Origin: Roseinatronobacter sp052379845 | GTDB taxonomy: Bacteria > Pseudomonadota > Alphaproteobacteria > Rhodobacterales > Rhodobacteraceae | Assembly (NCBI GenBank): GCA_052379845.1 | Contig: JBQTCF010000015.1 | DNA: 64,000 bases | Strand: one strand, 5' to 3' | Shown: one piece after another, positions 18,235-26,849 of the stretch | Position numbering within the stretch: the first letter of the stretch is position 1 | How the letters are laid out: each line of letters starts with the position of its first letter | Program-made: the position numbers and the translations under genes | Notes under the pieces: model-generated | Told to the model about the DNA's origin: nothing | Databases searched by the model: none | What the model saw: only the letters and a program-made list of their open reading frames with translations

Positions 18235-18456
18235 TGGCCTTTTGCTGCCCTTCTCCATTGGCTGAAGCCCGCGCTGTCGGCGGGCCGGGGTCTGCCGATC
18301 CCACATATTAGGAATGCAGTTTATCCCGGCGGCACACTCCTGACATCAATCGCTTGGCGCGCCTTCGGGTCATCGGCAGGCCGCGGGACGGCCCGCCGAT
18401 GGCGCGGCGGCCTGCGGCCTTTGCTCCGCGCCTTGGGTGACTGCTTCAGGCCAAAA
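18235..18456 (-). repeat. Dispersed ~210-bp repeat, copy 1 (inverted)
   Basis: The reverse complement matches the copies at 33834-34038 and 61094-61316. Shared blocks include CCAAGGCGCGGAGCAAAGGC, GCAGGCCGCCGCGCCATCGG, CGGCCTGCCGAT, GCATTCCTAA, GGATCGGCAGACCCCGGC and GCGGGCTT. Two internal hairpins are formed by ATCGGCGGGCCG/CGGCCTGCCGAT and by TCGGCAGACC/GGCCCGCCGA. Non-coding; it lies between the IS21 debris and the VWA gene. Confidence 0.9.
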
Positions 18457-18490
18457 GGTCACCCCGCTTTCAGCCCTCCTGCCGTCTGGC

Positions 18491-19675
18491 CTAGCGCCCA
18501 AGTTCCCTGATCCCGCGCGTGATCCCGTCCAGCGTCATGGGCACCATGCGCCCCTCGAATAATTTGTCAATCATCCCGATGGACTGGGTGTGGTTCCAGT
18601 GGTGCTGCGGTGTCGGGTTGATCCAAAGCGTATCTGGCCATTGTGCGCGGGCGCGGTTCAGCCAGACTTGGCCCGGTTCTTCGTTCCAATGTTCATTCGC
18701 GCCACCCTGATACAGGATTTCATAGGGCGACATGGCCGCATCACCCACGAAAATACATTTCCAGTCAGGGCCATAGCTGCGCAGCAAATCCCAGGTTGCA
18801 ATACGGTCGCTCCAGCGGCGGGAATTGTCGCGCCAGACAAATTCATACAGGCAGTTGTGGAAATAATAATGCTCCAGATGTTTGAATTCGGCGCGCGCGG
18901 CGCTGAACAATTCCTCCACCGCGCGGATATGGTCATCCATGGACCCGCCAATATCCAGCAACAACAGTATTTTAACAGCGTTCCGCCGTTCGGGCCGTGT
19001 CTTGACATCCAGCCAGCCCTGTTCTGCGGTGGCGCGGATTGTGCCGTCCAGATCCAGTTCTTCTGCGGCCCCGTCGCGCGCCCATTTGCGCAAGCGCTTC
19101 AGTGCCACCTTGATGTTGCGGGTGCCCAGTTCCACAGTGTCGTCCAGATTGCGGAATTCGCGCTTGTCCCAGACCTTGACCGCCCGCCTGTGGCGCGAGG
19201 AATCCTGCCCGATGCGCACCCCTTCGGGGTTATAGCCATAGGCCCCGAAAGGTGAGGTTCCGGCCGTACCAATCCACTTATTGCCCCCCTGATGGCGGTC
19301 TTTCTGGTCCTTCAGGCGCTGCTTCAGGGTTTCCATCAGCTTGTCGAAACCGCCAAGCGCTTCAATCTGCGCACGATCTTCCGCGCTCAGATGTTTTTCG
19401 GCCAGTTTCCGCAGCCAGTCAGCGGGCAGATCGACCGCCTCCAGAACCTGATCTAGGGAAACATCCTCCAGCCCCTTGAAGCTGGACGCAAAGGCGCGGT
19501 CAAACCGGTCCAGATGGCGTTCATCCTTGACCATGGCCGCGCGCGCCAGATAGTAGACCCCCTCCACATCATAGGTGGCAAGCCCGGCCTGCATCCCTTC
19601 CAGAAAGGCCAGAAATTCGCGCAGGGAAACCGGCACGCCATGGTCACGCAGGGTCTGGAAAAAGCGCAAGAACAT
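18491..19675 (-). CDS. CoxE-like VWA-domain protein
   Basis: A 394-residue soluble protein with a helical N-terminal half (SLREFLAFLEGMQAGL; charged region about 90-130) and a C-terminal von Willebrand A domain starting about residue 234. The metal-site motif reads LLLLDIGGSMDDH (Asp241), that is DxGGS rather than the canonical DxSGS, so metal binding may be altered. Such CoxE-like proteins work with MoxR-type AAA+ ATPases in metal-cofactor insertion or complex assembly, and a MoxR gene lies 2 kb upstream in the same cluster. I chose the ATG at 19675 because the 54-aa gene ends four bases before it. A longer start would run through that gene. Confidence 0.85.
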   Translation of the reverse strand: MFLRFFQTLRDHGVPVSLREFLAFLEGMQAGLATYDVEGVYYLARAAMVKDERHLDRFDRAFASSFKGLEDVSLDQVLEAVDLPADWLRKLAEKHLSAEDRAQIEALGGFDKLMETLKQRLKDQKDRHQGGNKWIGTAGTSPFGAYGYNPEGVRIGQDSSRHRRAVKVWDKREFRNLDDTVELGTRNIKVALKRLRKWARDGAAEELDLDGTIRATAEQGWLDVKTRPERRNAVKILLLLDIGGSMDDHIRAVEELFSAARAEFKHLEHYYFHNCLYEFVWRDNSRRWSDRIATWDLLRSYGPDWKCIFVGDAAMSPYEILYQGGANEHWNEEPGQVWLNRARAQWPDTLWINPTPQHHWNHTQSIGMIDKLFEGRMVPMTLDGITRGIRELGR

Positions 19676-19679
19676 GGGG

Positions 19680-19844
19680 CTAGAGCAGCTTTTCCAGCCC
19701 GATTGTGGCAAATAACCCCACCAACGCGCCGACAATGCTGCCAACGGCGGCATACTGGGCCTTGTCCAGCCGGTTGCCGCCGCGCTTATGTGCGCTGCGC
19801 AGGCCCAGAAGCGCACCGGCCACCAGTCCGAAAATCACGATCAT
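19680..19844 (-). CDS. Small membrane protein, 54 aa
   Basis: The codons give MIVIFGLVAGALLGLRSAHK, a short basic loop RGGNRLDKAQYAAVGS, and a second hydrophobic segment IVGALVGLFATIGLEKLL. It has two membrane helices with a positively charged hairpin between them. A strong ribosome site (AGAAGGAAGAACTGCA) precedes the ATG, and the VWA gene starts four bases after its stop, so it is in the operon. Similar short proteins occur in other Rhodobacteraceae from memory. No function known; it may tether the VWA protein to the membrane (guess). Confidence 0.75.
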   Translation of the reverse strand: MIVIFGLVAGALLGLRSAHKRGGNRLDKAQYAAVGSIVGALVGLFATIGLEKLL

Positions 19845-19864
19845 TGCAGTTCTTCCTTCTGTTT

Positions 19865-21223
19865 TCAGTTCCTGCGCGCAAGGGCTTGGATTTCTGCGCG
19901 CCGGTTTTCTGCCGCTTGCTGCGAGCCGAAGCCATACAGCGCATAGGGAACAGAGTCACGGCGCAGCGTGTCCGCCGCCCCGCGCTGGTCCAACTGTTCC
20001 AGTGATTGCGCGCGCAACAACATCAGCGAAGCCAGCAAGGCCCCGTTTTCTGTCTGGCGCGCTGCGGTCATGGCCGTGTCTGTCAGCTGCAAGACCAGAT
20101 CATGTTGCCCGCTGGCCAGCGCCTGCGCGCCAAGATGCAGATGAACATGGGCGCGGTGAACCTGCGTGCCTGGCCGCAGGCCATAAATGCGCGCCGCCAG
20201 GATCATGGCATCCAGCGCCTGCGCGCCATCTTCCGGCGGGGCAAACCGCGCGGACAAAAACAGGCTGAAGGCAAGGCGTTCATCCTGCCAACGCTGGTCC
20301 AGCGCGATGGCCAGCGCGCGCTGCGCGTAGCGGAAACTGGTGCGGCGCGATGGTGCGCCCAACGCGCCTTCAATGGCGCGTGTCCATGCCGTGGGGGTGG
20401 GAACCGGGTCCAGCGGGGCCGTGGTGTTTGCGCCGGCCGGGTTATGGCGCGCCAACAGCGTGGGCAGGCGGTCGGCCACCTGTTCGCGCGTCATGCCGGG
20501 CTGCAGTGCAGGGTCATTCCAGACGCGCAGAACCAGCATGTCAAAGCCTGTCAGAACCGTTTGGAAATTGTCATCATTCCAGACAGTTTCGCCAATGCGG
20601 AACAAGTCGTTCAGCGGGCCAAGCGCTTGGGCAATTTCTTCGTGAAGGCAATCGCGCATGTCCTGAACTGTGCTGTCGGCGGGCACAATAACCAGCGCGC
20701 GGTCACGGCGCACAACGCGTGTCCAGTCCAGTGCGGGCGCGCGCGGATTGGCGCGGAACTCGTCCCAACTGGTGATGTTGGGCAACACAAAACAGGCAGC
20801 ATTTGGCACCGCACGGCGCAGTTCGGCGCGCGGGACGAATTCAACCGCGATCTGGCCTTGCCCATTGATGCGCCCGATATTTAGCCCCGCTTCGCGTTGC
20901 AGGCGCGCGATCAGCCTGTCGGTTTCAACAATGCCCAAAGGGGGCACCTGTCCGTGCAGCGACAGCGTGACCGCCCCTTCAAAGCGGGAAAACTGCGCAA
21001 TTTCGCGCCCCGATTCCAGCCTGAAGCCCAGTTCCAGAATATCTTGCGCAATCTGGGCATTGCTGCGTTGGGGCCTGAAAATGCGCGGCGCGCCAAACAG
21101 TGCCGCGGAACTGAGTGCGCGGGTTTGCAACGACAGGTCAATTGACGGTTCCGGTGCAGGGGTCGGCCCCATGGCGCAGCCCGCCAGAAACAGCGCCGAA
21201 CAGAGCAGCATCACGCGCGTCAT
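19865..21223 (-). CDS. DUF2927-domain lipoprotein
   Basis: A 452-residue secreted lipoprotein. The signal peptide ends at lipobox LAG-C (Cys16). The middle (about 60-260) matches the DUF2927 family: FRLESGREIAQFSRF, a single conserved Cys in AACFVLPN, LHEEIAQALGPLNDLF (a HEExxQ motif suggestive of a metalloprotease-like site) and WNDDNFQTVLTGFDMLVLRV. The C-terminal part is helical and repeat-like (TPR-like). No tested function. It lies between the GNAT gene (start overlap of four bases) and the 54-aa membrane protein. Confidence 0.75.
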   Translation of the reverse strand: MTRVMLLCSALFLAGCAMGPTPAPEPSIDLSLQTRALSSAALFGAPRIFRPQRSNAQIAQDILELGFRLESGREIAQFSRFEGAVTLSLHGQVPPLGIVETDRLIARLQREAGLNIGRINGQGQIAVEFVPRAELRRAVPNAACFVLPNITSWDEFRANPRAPALDWTRVVRRDRALVIVPADSTVQDMRDCLHEEIAQALGPLNDLFRIGETVWNDDNFQTVLTGFDMLVLRVWNDPALQPGMTREQVADRLPTLLARHNPAGANTTAPLDPVPTPTAWTRAIEGALGAPSRRTSFRYAQRALAIALDQRWQDERLAFSLFLSARFAPPEDGAQALDAMILAARIYGLRPGTQVHRAHVHLHLGAQALASGQHDLVLQLTDTAMTAARQTENGALLASLMLLRAQSLEQLDQRGAADTLRRDSVPYALYGFGSQQAAENRRAEIQALARRN

Positions 21224-21660
21224 ACGGGGCGTTTGTATTTGATGAACGGGGTCACTTCACCAAGCTTGTCATAAAGTTTGCGCGCTGTCGCGTTGAAATC
21301 CTGTGTCATCCAATACACGTTTTCCACACCGCGCGCATCAGCTGCGCCATAGACGGCCTCAATAAGTGCCCGCCCCGCGCCCACGCCGCGCGATTCCGGT
21401 GTGGTGAACAGGTCTTGCAGGTAACACACCCCGTCAGGATGCCAGCAATGGGCGTGAAACAGGTAGTGCACCAGCCCGATGGCCTGCCCCTGATGCCATG
21501 CCAGATACCCGCACGGGCTGTGCGGATCATCCGACAGCAGCGCCGCGAAAGTAGCGTCATACACATTCAGCGGCAGCGAGGTGTCATAAAAATCCAGATA
21601 GGCATACCAAAGCTGCGCCCATTGCGGTTTGTCCTGTGCGGATACCGGTCGTATGTCCAT
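21220..21660 (-). CDS. GNAT-family N-acetyltransferase
   Basis: A 146-residue single GNAT domain. The acetyl-CoA pyrophosphate loop is seen in LFTTPESRGVGAGRALIEAVYG (about 87-108) and the C-terminal strand in VYWMTQDFNATARKLYDKLG. The ATG at 21660 (MDIRPVSAQDKPQW) begins one base after the moxR stop. An earlier in-frame start would overlap moxR by 50 bases. Substrate unknown. The stop overlaps the DUF2927 gene start by four bases. Confidence 0.85.
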   Translation of the reverse strand: MDIRPVSAQDKPQWAQLWYAYLDFYDTSLPLNVYDATFAALLSDDPHSPCGYLAWHQGQAIGLVHYLFHAHCWHPDGVCYLQDLFTTPESRGVGAGRALIEAVYGAADARGVENVYWMTQDFNATARKLYDKLGEVTPFIKYKRPV

Positions 21661-21661
21661 A

Positions 21662-22504
21662 TCAGCGTCCCTGCCTGCGTGCCATGAACGCCAGTCGTTC
21701 AAACAGATGCACATCCTGTTCGTTTTTCAGCAACGCCCCATGAAGCCGGGGCAGGGCATCTGGCCCGTCGCGCTTCAGGTCTTCGGGCGTCAGGTCTTCG
21801 GCCAGCAACAGTTTCAGCCAGTCCAGCACTTCTGAGGTGGAGGGCTTCTTTTTCAACCCCGGCGTGTCGCGCACTTCCAGAAACTGCGTCAGGGCCGTGG
21901 TCAGAAGTGCGGGCTTGATATCGGGGAAATGCACATCGACAATCGCCTTCAGTGTGTCGATATCCGGAAAACGGATATAATGGAAAAAACAGCGGCGTAA
22001 AAAGGCGTCTGGCAGGTCTTTTTCATTATTCGATGTGATGATGACAATGGGGCGCTGGCGCGCGCGGATCATCTCGCCTGTTTCATAGACAAAAAACTCC
22101 ATCCGGTCGAGTTCCTGCAACAGGTCGTTGGGAAACTCAATATCGGCCTTGTCGATTTCGTCAATCAACAAGACCACGCGCCCCGTTGCCTCGAATGCTT
22201 GCCACAGCTTGCCCTTGCGGATGTAATTGCGCACATCATTGACGCGCGCATCGCCCAGCTGGCTGTCGCGCAGGCGCGACACGGCGTCATATTCATACAG
22301 GCCCTGTTGGGCGCGGGTGGTGGATTTGACGCCCCATTCTATCATCGGCAGGTCCAGCGACGCGGCAATCTGGCGTGCCAGTTCAGTCTTGCCCGTGCCT
22401 GGTTCGCCCTTGACCAGCAGTGGGCGTTCCAACGTGATGGCGGCATTGACGGCAACGCTCAAATCATCGCTGGCGATATATGATTTGGTGGAGGTGAAAC
22501 GCAT
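21662..22504 (-). CDS. MoxR-family AAA+ ATPase
   Basis: A 280-residue AAA+ ATPase. Walker A is GEPGTGKT (33-40), Walker B is VVLLIDEIDKAD, sensor-1 is IITSNNEKDLP and the arginine finger is around DAFLRRCFFHYIRFP. It resembles the CoxD-like members that pair with CoxE-type VWA proteins in cofactor insertion. The ATG at 22504 gives MRFTSTKSYIASDD; a start at 22549 is less likely. First gene of a minus-strand run with GNAT, DUF2927, the 54-aa membrane peptide and the VWA protein, which are closely spaced or overlapping. The promoter lies in the 210-base gap shared with dksA. Confidence 0.88.
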   Translation of the reverse strand: MRFTSTKSYIASDDLSVAVNAAITLERPLLVKGEPGTGKTELARQIAASLDLPMIEWGVKSTTRAQQGLYEYDAVSRLRDSQLGDARVNDVRNYIRKGKLWQAFEATGRVVLLIDEIDKADIEFPNDLLQELDRMEFFVYETGEMIRARQRPIVIITSNNEKDLPDAFLRRCFFHYIRFPDIDTLKAIVDVHFPDIKPALLTTALTQFLEVRDTPGLKKKPSTSEVLDWLKLLLAEDLTPEDLKRDGPDALPRLHGALLKNEQDVHLFERLAFMARRQGR

Positions 22505-22715
22505 GTTTTGGTTGTTTTCCCTGCAGTGTGGCGCATCCGCTTTGTGCAAACCTAGCTTGCCCGGCGATGCGCGGCAAGGCAGGTTTCACAAAGGGTGCGA
22601 AAGCGCGTGACATTCCCCGGCCCTTCCGGTATTTGCCCGTCACAGCGCTGAATATGGGTGCAAGATGGATGAAGACCTCAAGACCTATCATTCTGCACAG
22701 ACAGGGGAACGGGGC

Positions 22716-23138
22716 ATGAAGCCAGAGACATTCCTGCCGGATGATTACCGTCCGGCCGAAGACGAGCCTTTCATGAATGACCGTCAGCTGGAATATTTCC
22801 GCAGAAAGCTGATGGTGTGGAAAGAAGACATCCTTAAAGGATCGCAAGAAACGCTGGCCGATCTGGCCAATAGCAGCCGCAATATTCCCGACATTGCGGA
22901 CCGCGCGTCAGAAGAAACCGATCGCGCGCTTGAACTGCGCACCCGCGACCGGCAACGCAAGCTGATTTCCAAGATTGATGCCGCGCTGCGCCGGATCGAA
23001 AGCGGGGATTTCGGCTATTGCGAGGTGACGGGCGAGCGGATTTCGCTAAAACGTCTGGACGCGCGCCCCATCGCCACAATGACCTTGCAGGCCCAGGAAG
23101 CGCATGAACGCAAGGAACGTGTGCACCGCGACGATTGA
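22716..23138 (+). CDS. dksA: DksA-type RNA polymerase-binding regulator, one-cysteine variant
   Basis: A 140-residue DksA/TraR-family protein that enters the RNA polymerase secondary channel and works with ppGpp. The coiled coil (about 23-95) carries the tip motif DIADRA at 59-64. The C-terminal zinc-finger region (FGYCEVTGERISLKRLD) keeps only Cys102 of the four zinc-binding cysteines. Such cysteine-poor forms are the norm in Rhodobacter relatives and still function. The ATG at 22716 (MKPETFLPDDYRPAEDEPFM) fits relatives; an in-frame ATG at 22665 is a possible longer start. A strong terminator follows at 23166. Confidence 0.9.
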   Translation: MKPETFLPDDYRPAEDEPFMNDRQLEYFRRKLMVWKEDILKGSQETLADLANSSRNIPDIADRASEETDRALELRTRDRQRKLISKIDAALRRIESGDFGYCEVTGERISLKRLDARPIATMTLQAQEAHERKERVHRDD

Positions 23139-23165
23139 TCTTGCGGCACAGGGCCAGACTGCGAC

Positions 23166-23196
23166 ACCGGGTTCCCTTATGGACCCGGTTTTTTTA
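23166..23196 (+). terminator. Rho-independent terminator after dksA
   Basis: Stem ACCGGGTTCC/GGACCCGGT with loop CTTAT, followed by a run of seven T residues, 28 bases after the dksA stop. Confidence 0.85.
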
Positions 23197-23235
23197 TGTC
23201 AGGGGGGATGCGGGGCTGTCGGTTAGGGGGATGAT

Positions 23236-24399
23236 GTGACGCTTGCAGGGTTGGAAGTCATTGTTATCGGCGGCGGTATTGCGGGGTTGGCCGCTGCCGC
23301 AAGGCTGCGCCAATGCGGCGCGCAGGTGCTGCTTCTGGAACAGGCGGGCGGGTTTCGTGAAGTGGGCGCGGGGTTGCAGATCAGCCCCAATGGCGCGCGC
23401 GTGCTGGGCGCGTTGGGGCTGGACGGGGCGCTGGCGCAAGCGGGCATGCGCGCGCGCGCTGTGGTGTTGCGTGCAGGTGCCAGCGGCCAACAGGTCATGC
23501 GGCTGGACTTGCCCCCCGGCGGGGCGGGGTTTCACCTTGTTCACCGTGCGGACCTGATTGCGCTGTTGGAAAGCGCCCTTGACGGGGTTGAAACCCGTTT
23601 TGTGGCGCAAGTGGCACAGGTCACGCCTGACGGTCCGCGCCCCAGTGTGACCTTGCAAGGCGGCGCGCGTTTAAGGGCGGATCTGGTTCTGGGTGCGGAT
23701 GGGTTGCATTCGGTGCTGCGCCCCGCGCTGCATGACGGCGCGCCCGAATCCCCGTTTTTCACAGGTCAGGTGGCGTGGCGTGCGCTGATTCCCGCCACCG
23801 ACCACGCCCCGCCCGAAGCGCAAGTGTTCATGGGGCCGGGGTGCCATCTGGTCAGCTATCCGCTACGGGGGGGGCGCTTGCGCAATATTGTCGCAGTGCA
23901 GGAACGCCGCGAATGGGTGTCCGAAGGGTGGAACCATCCCGATACCCCCGAAAACCTGCGCGCGGCCTTTGCGGGGTTTGGCGGTCCGGTGCCGGACTGG
24001 CTGGCGCAGGTGCAGCAGGTTTTTCTGTGGGGGTTGTTCCGCCATCCTGTTGCGCGCCACTGGCACAAGGGCCATGCGGCCATTCTGGGTGATGCGGCCC
24101 ATCCCACGTTGCCCTTCATGGCGCAAGGCGCGAATATGGCGCTGGAGGATGCGTGGCAATTGGCCCAATGCCTGCAACAGGCCCCGATTGACCGCGCGCT
24201 GGCCCAATACCAGACTGCGCGGCGCGCGCGTGTGGCCAAGGTGATCGCGGCTGCGAATCGAAATGCGCGCAATTACCACCTGCGCCCGCCGCTGGCGCCT
24301 GTTGCACATGCGGGTTTGCGGCTTATGTCCAGACTGCGCCCTGATGCGGCATTGCGGCAGTTTTCGTGGATTTATGATTTTGATGTCACGCGCCCGTGA
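23236..24399 (+). CDS. FAD-dependent monooxygenase (UbiH/salicylate-hydroxylase type)
   Basis: A 387-residue class A flavoprotein hydroxylase. The N-terminal VIVIGGGIAGLAAAARLRQ is the GxGxxG FAD-binding motif (about 9-27). LVLGADGLHSVLR is the DG motif and GHAAILGDAAHPTLPFMAQGANMALEDA is the second FAD-binding GD motif in two short parts. It would hydroxylate an aromatic ring using NAD(P)H and O2; the substrate is unclear (ubiquinone precursor, salicylate or another aromatic). GTG start at 23236 after AGGGGG. It stands alone, with a terminator before it and 62 bases to the retropepsin gene. Confidence 0.88.
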   Translation: MTLAGLEVIVIGGGIAGLAAAARLRQCGAQVLLLEQAGGFREVGAGLQISPNGARVLGALGLDGALAQAGMRARAVVLRAGASGQQVMRLDLPPGGAGFHLVHRADLIALLESALDGVETRFVAQVAQVTPDGPRPSVTLQGGARLRADLVLGADGLHSVLRPALHDGAPESPFFTGQVAWRALIPATDHAPPEAQVFMGPGCHLVSYPLRGGRLRNIVAVQERREWVSEGWNHPDTPENLRAAFAGFGGPVPDWLAQVQQVFLWGLFRHPVARHWHKGHAAILGDAAHPTLPFMAQGANMALEDAWQLAQCLQQAPIDRALAQYQTARRARVAKVIAAANRNARNYHLRPPLAPVAHAGLRLMSRLRPDAALRQFSWIYDFDVTRP

Positions 24400-24461
24400 C
24401 AGACGCTGGTTTTCACGGACGCGCCCCCCAAATATAAGGGGCACGCACAACGAGGGGCCGC

Positions 24462-25046
24462 ATGGACAGTGATCAGATTGCACGGATGGTGTATCTCGGG
24501 GTCTGGGGCACCGTTCTGATCGGGTATTTCCTGATCGCGCGTCAGCAAAATATTGGCCAGACATTGCGCCACGCGCTGTTGTGGGGGCTTATTTTTGTGG
24601 GCGTGGCTGCGGGCTATGGACTGTGGCAGGATATCGGCCAGACCAATCGCGTATCTGTCACCGGGGATGGGGCGATTGTGCTGCGCGCCGCGCGGGACGG
24701 GCATTTCCATCTGGATTTGCAGGTCAATTCCGAACCCGTCCGATTTATCATTGATACGGGCGCGTCCGATCTGGTCTTGTCGCGCGCTGATGCCCAGAAG
24801 GTGGGGCTGGCACCGGATACGCTGGCCTATCTGGGGCAGGCGCGCACGGCCAATGGCACTGTGGGGCTGGCGCGGGTCAGTCTGGATGAAGTGATCCTTG
24901 CGCAGGGTGATCTGGAAATCCGCGATACGCAGGTGCCCGCCTTCGTGAATGAGGGCCAGTTGGATGTGTCGCTGTTGGGAATGGGGTATTTGCGCCGCTA
25001 TGCGCGCATTTCCATCGAAGGCGAGCGGCTGATTCTGGAAAGATAG
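24462..25046 (+). CDS. Membrane-anchored retropepsin-like aspartic protease (TIGR02281 type)
   Basis: A 194-residue protein with one or two N-terminal membrane helices (about 8-25 and 38-54) and a periplasmic retropepsin domain. The active-site motif is FIIDTGASDLVLS with Asp98, and the family helix VSLLGMGYLRRYARISIEG ends the domain. A single active Asp means it would act as a dimer. Physiological substrates are unknown; members are thought to process membrane or secreted proteins. It stands 70 bases before trpB, in the same direction, but does not share function with it as far as known. Confidence 0.85.
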   Translation: MDSDQIARMVYLGVWGTVLIGYFLIARQQNIGQTLRHALLWGLIFVGVAAGYGLWQDIGQTNRVSVTGDGAIVLRAARDGHFHLDLQVNSEPVRFIIDTGASDLVLSRADAQKVGLAPDTLAYLGQARTANGTVGLARVSLDEVILAQGDLEIRDTQVPAFVNEGQLDVSLLGMGYLRRYARISIEGERLILER

Positions 25047-25116
25047 GCGAGATGTGCTTGTCTGGACAGGCGCGCAGCGCTAGGACTCATCTCGAAAACC
25101 GATTGAGGAAACGCGC

Positions 25117-26343
25117 ATGCCTGATGATCTGATCAACTCTTTCATGACTGGCCCGGACGAACAGGGACGGTTCGGCATTTATGGTGGCCGTTTCGTTTCG
25201 GAAACCCTGATGCCGCTGATTCTGGAACTGGAAGCCGAATATGAACGCGCGAAAACTGATGACAGTTTCTGGGCGCAGATGGATGACCTTTGGAAGCATT
25301 ATGTGGGCCGCCCGTCGCCCTTGTATTATGCCGAGCGCCTGACCGAACATTGCGGCGGTGCGAAAATCTATCTTAAACGCGATGAGTTGAACCACACTGG
25401 CGCGCATAAGATCAACAATGTTCTGGGTCAGATCCTGCTGGCCATGCGCATGGGCAAATCCCGCATCATCGCGGAAACGGGCGCGGGGCAGCATGGGGTT
25501 GCGACCGCGACAGTTTGCGCGCGCTTCGGGTTGCAATGTGTGGTCTATATGGGGGCACATGATGTGGAACGTCAGGCCCCGAATGTGTTCCGTATGCGCC
25601 TGTTGGGCGCCGAGGTGGTGCCCGTCAAATCCGGGCGCGGCACATTGAAAGATGCCATGAATGACGCGCTGCGCGATTGGGTCACCAATGTGCATGACAC
25701 GTTTTATTGCATTGGCACGGTGGCAGGCCCGCATCCCTATCCGGCGATGGTGCGCGATTTCCAGTCGATCATCGGCAAGGAAACCCGCGAACAGCTGATG
25801 GAGCGCGAAGGGCGCTTGCCCGATACCATCATTGCCGCCATTGGCGGCGGGTCCAATGCGATGGGCCTGTTCTATCCGTTCCTGGACGATAAGTCGGTCA
25901 ATATCATCGGGGTCGAGGCTGGTGGGCGCGGTGTTGATGACCGCATGGAGCATTGCGCAAGCCTGACAGGGGGACGCCCCGGTGTGCTGCATGGCAACCG
26001 CACCTATCTGCTGCAAGATGACAATGGTCAGATTCTGGAAGGGCATTCCATTTCAGCAGGGCTGGATTACCCCGGTATTGGGCCGGAACATGCCTGGCTG
26101 AAGGATATGGGACGCGCGCAATATGTCTCGATCACCGATGCCGAGGCGCTGTCCGCCTTCCAGACCTGTTGCGCGCTGGAGGGGATCATTCCCGCGCTGG
26201 AACCCAGCCACGCCTTGGCGCATGTTCTGAAAATCGCGCCGGACCTGCCTGCAGACCATCTGCTGGTCATGAATATGTGTGGGCGCGGCGACAAGGATAT
26301 CTTCACAGTAGCCAAGCATCTGGGCTTTGATATGGGTGCATAA
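25117..26343 (+). CDS. trpB: Tryptophan synthase beta chain
   Basis: A 408-residue PLP enzyme joining indole with L-serine to give tryptophan. It carries LNHTGAHKINN with PLP-Lys98, the indole-channel region AETGAGQHGVATATVCA, the phosphate-binding GGGSNAMGLF, and LEPSHALAHV near the C-terminus, all normal for the family. trpA and trpF are not adjacent in the window, so trpB here is separated from the rest of the pathway. The ribosome site GAGGAA precedes the ATG at 25117. Confidence 0.96.
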   Translation: MPDDLINSFMTGPDEQGRFGIYGGRFVSETLMPLILELEAEYERAKTDDSFWAQMDDLWKHYVGRPSPLYYAERLTEHCGGAKIYLKRDELNHTGAHKINNVLGQILLAMRMGKSRIIAETGAGQHGVATATVCARFGLQCVVYMGAHDVERQAPNVFRMRLLGAEVVPVKSGRGTLKDAMNDALRDWVTNVHDTFYCIGTVAGPHPYPAMVRDFQSIIGKETREQLMEREGRLPDTIIAAIGGGSNAMGLFYPFLDDKSVNIIGVEAGGRGVDDRMEHCASLTGGRPGVLHGNRTYLLQDDNGQILEGHSISAGLDYPGIGPEHAWLKDMGRAQYVSITDAEALSAFQTCCALEGIIPALEPSHALAHVLKIAPDLPADHLLVMNMCGRGDKDIFTVAKHLGFDMGA

Positions 26344-26354
26344 ACTATAGTTTA
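26341..26354. repeat. Perfect palindrome TAAACTATAGTTTA overlapping the trpB stop
   Basis: A 14-bp perfect palindrome that includes the TAA stop codon of trpB. It could be a protein binding site or chance in an AT-rich patch. Confidence 0.4.
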
Positions 26355-26849
26355 TGGCCCAGATATAAACCCTTTAACAATGGATTAACCTTTTGCGGCG
26401 GGGTAGCGCTTTGGTGCCGGGTGCAATTATTGAATCGCCCCGGCAGCTTGTTGTCCGAGTGCGCTGAGTTCCAGCCCGCAAGGCCAGAAGTTATTTGTTT
26501 CAGCCCAACGGGTAATCAGTTGTAAAGAGTGGTCGATGTATGCGTTGTAAAAGTAGCGGGCTGATTTAAGTCGATATGACGGTGCGCCTTATCGGGAAAC
26601 CGGGTGGCGTGTTTTTAACCAGCTGGCTTTTGCTTGCGTAACCAGTGTTAAGAGTGCCCCCGCACCCGGCGGCATGTGCTGTTGGGTGCGGGTGTTTCTG
26701 CCTGAAGGATGTTGCCCAAAACCGGAACCTTGTTTTGAGCTTCGCGAACATGCCAGATCACTTGATTGACGCATGTCCTGTGACCACGACTGCATGAAAC
26801 ATGCTGTGGCGGTCGATTATTGCTGTTGGGCGACGGAGATTGCGCGCAA
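26355..26849. other. 500-base gap after trpB with structured segment
   Basis: No supported gene. Near 26662-26692, CCGCACCC and GGGTGCGG can form an 8-bp stem around a 16-base loop, with TTTCTG after it. The region is more AT-rich than its surroundings and may hold a small RNA or long leader for the next gene. Confidence 0.4.
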
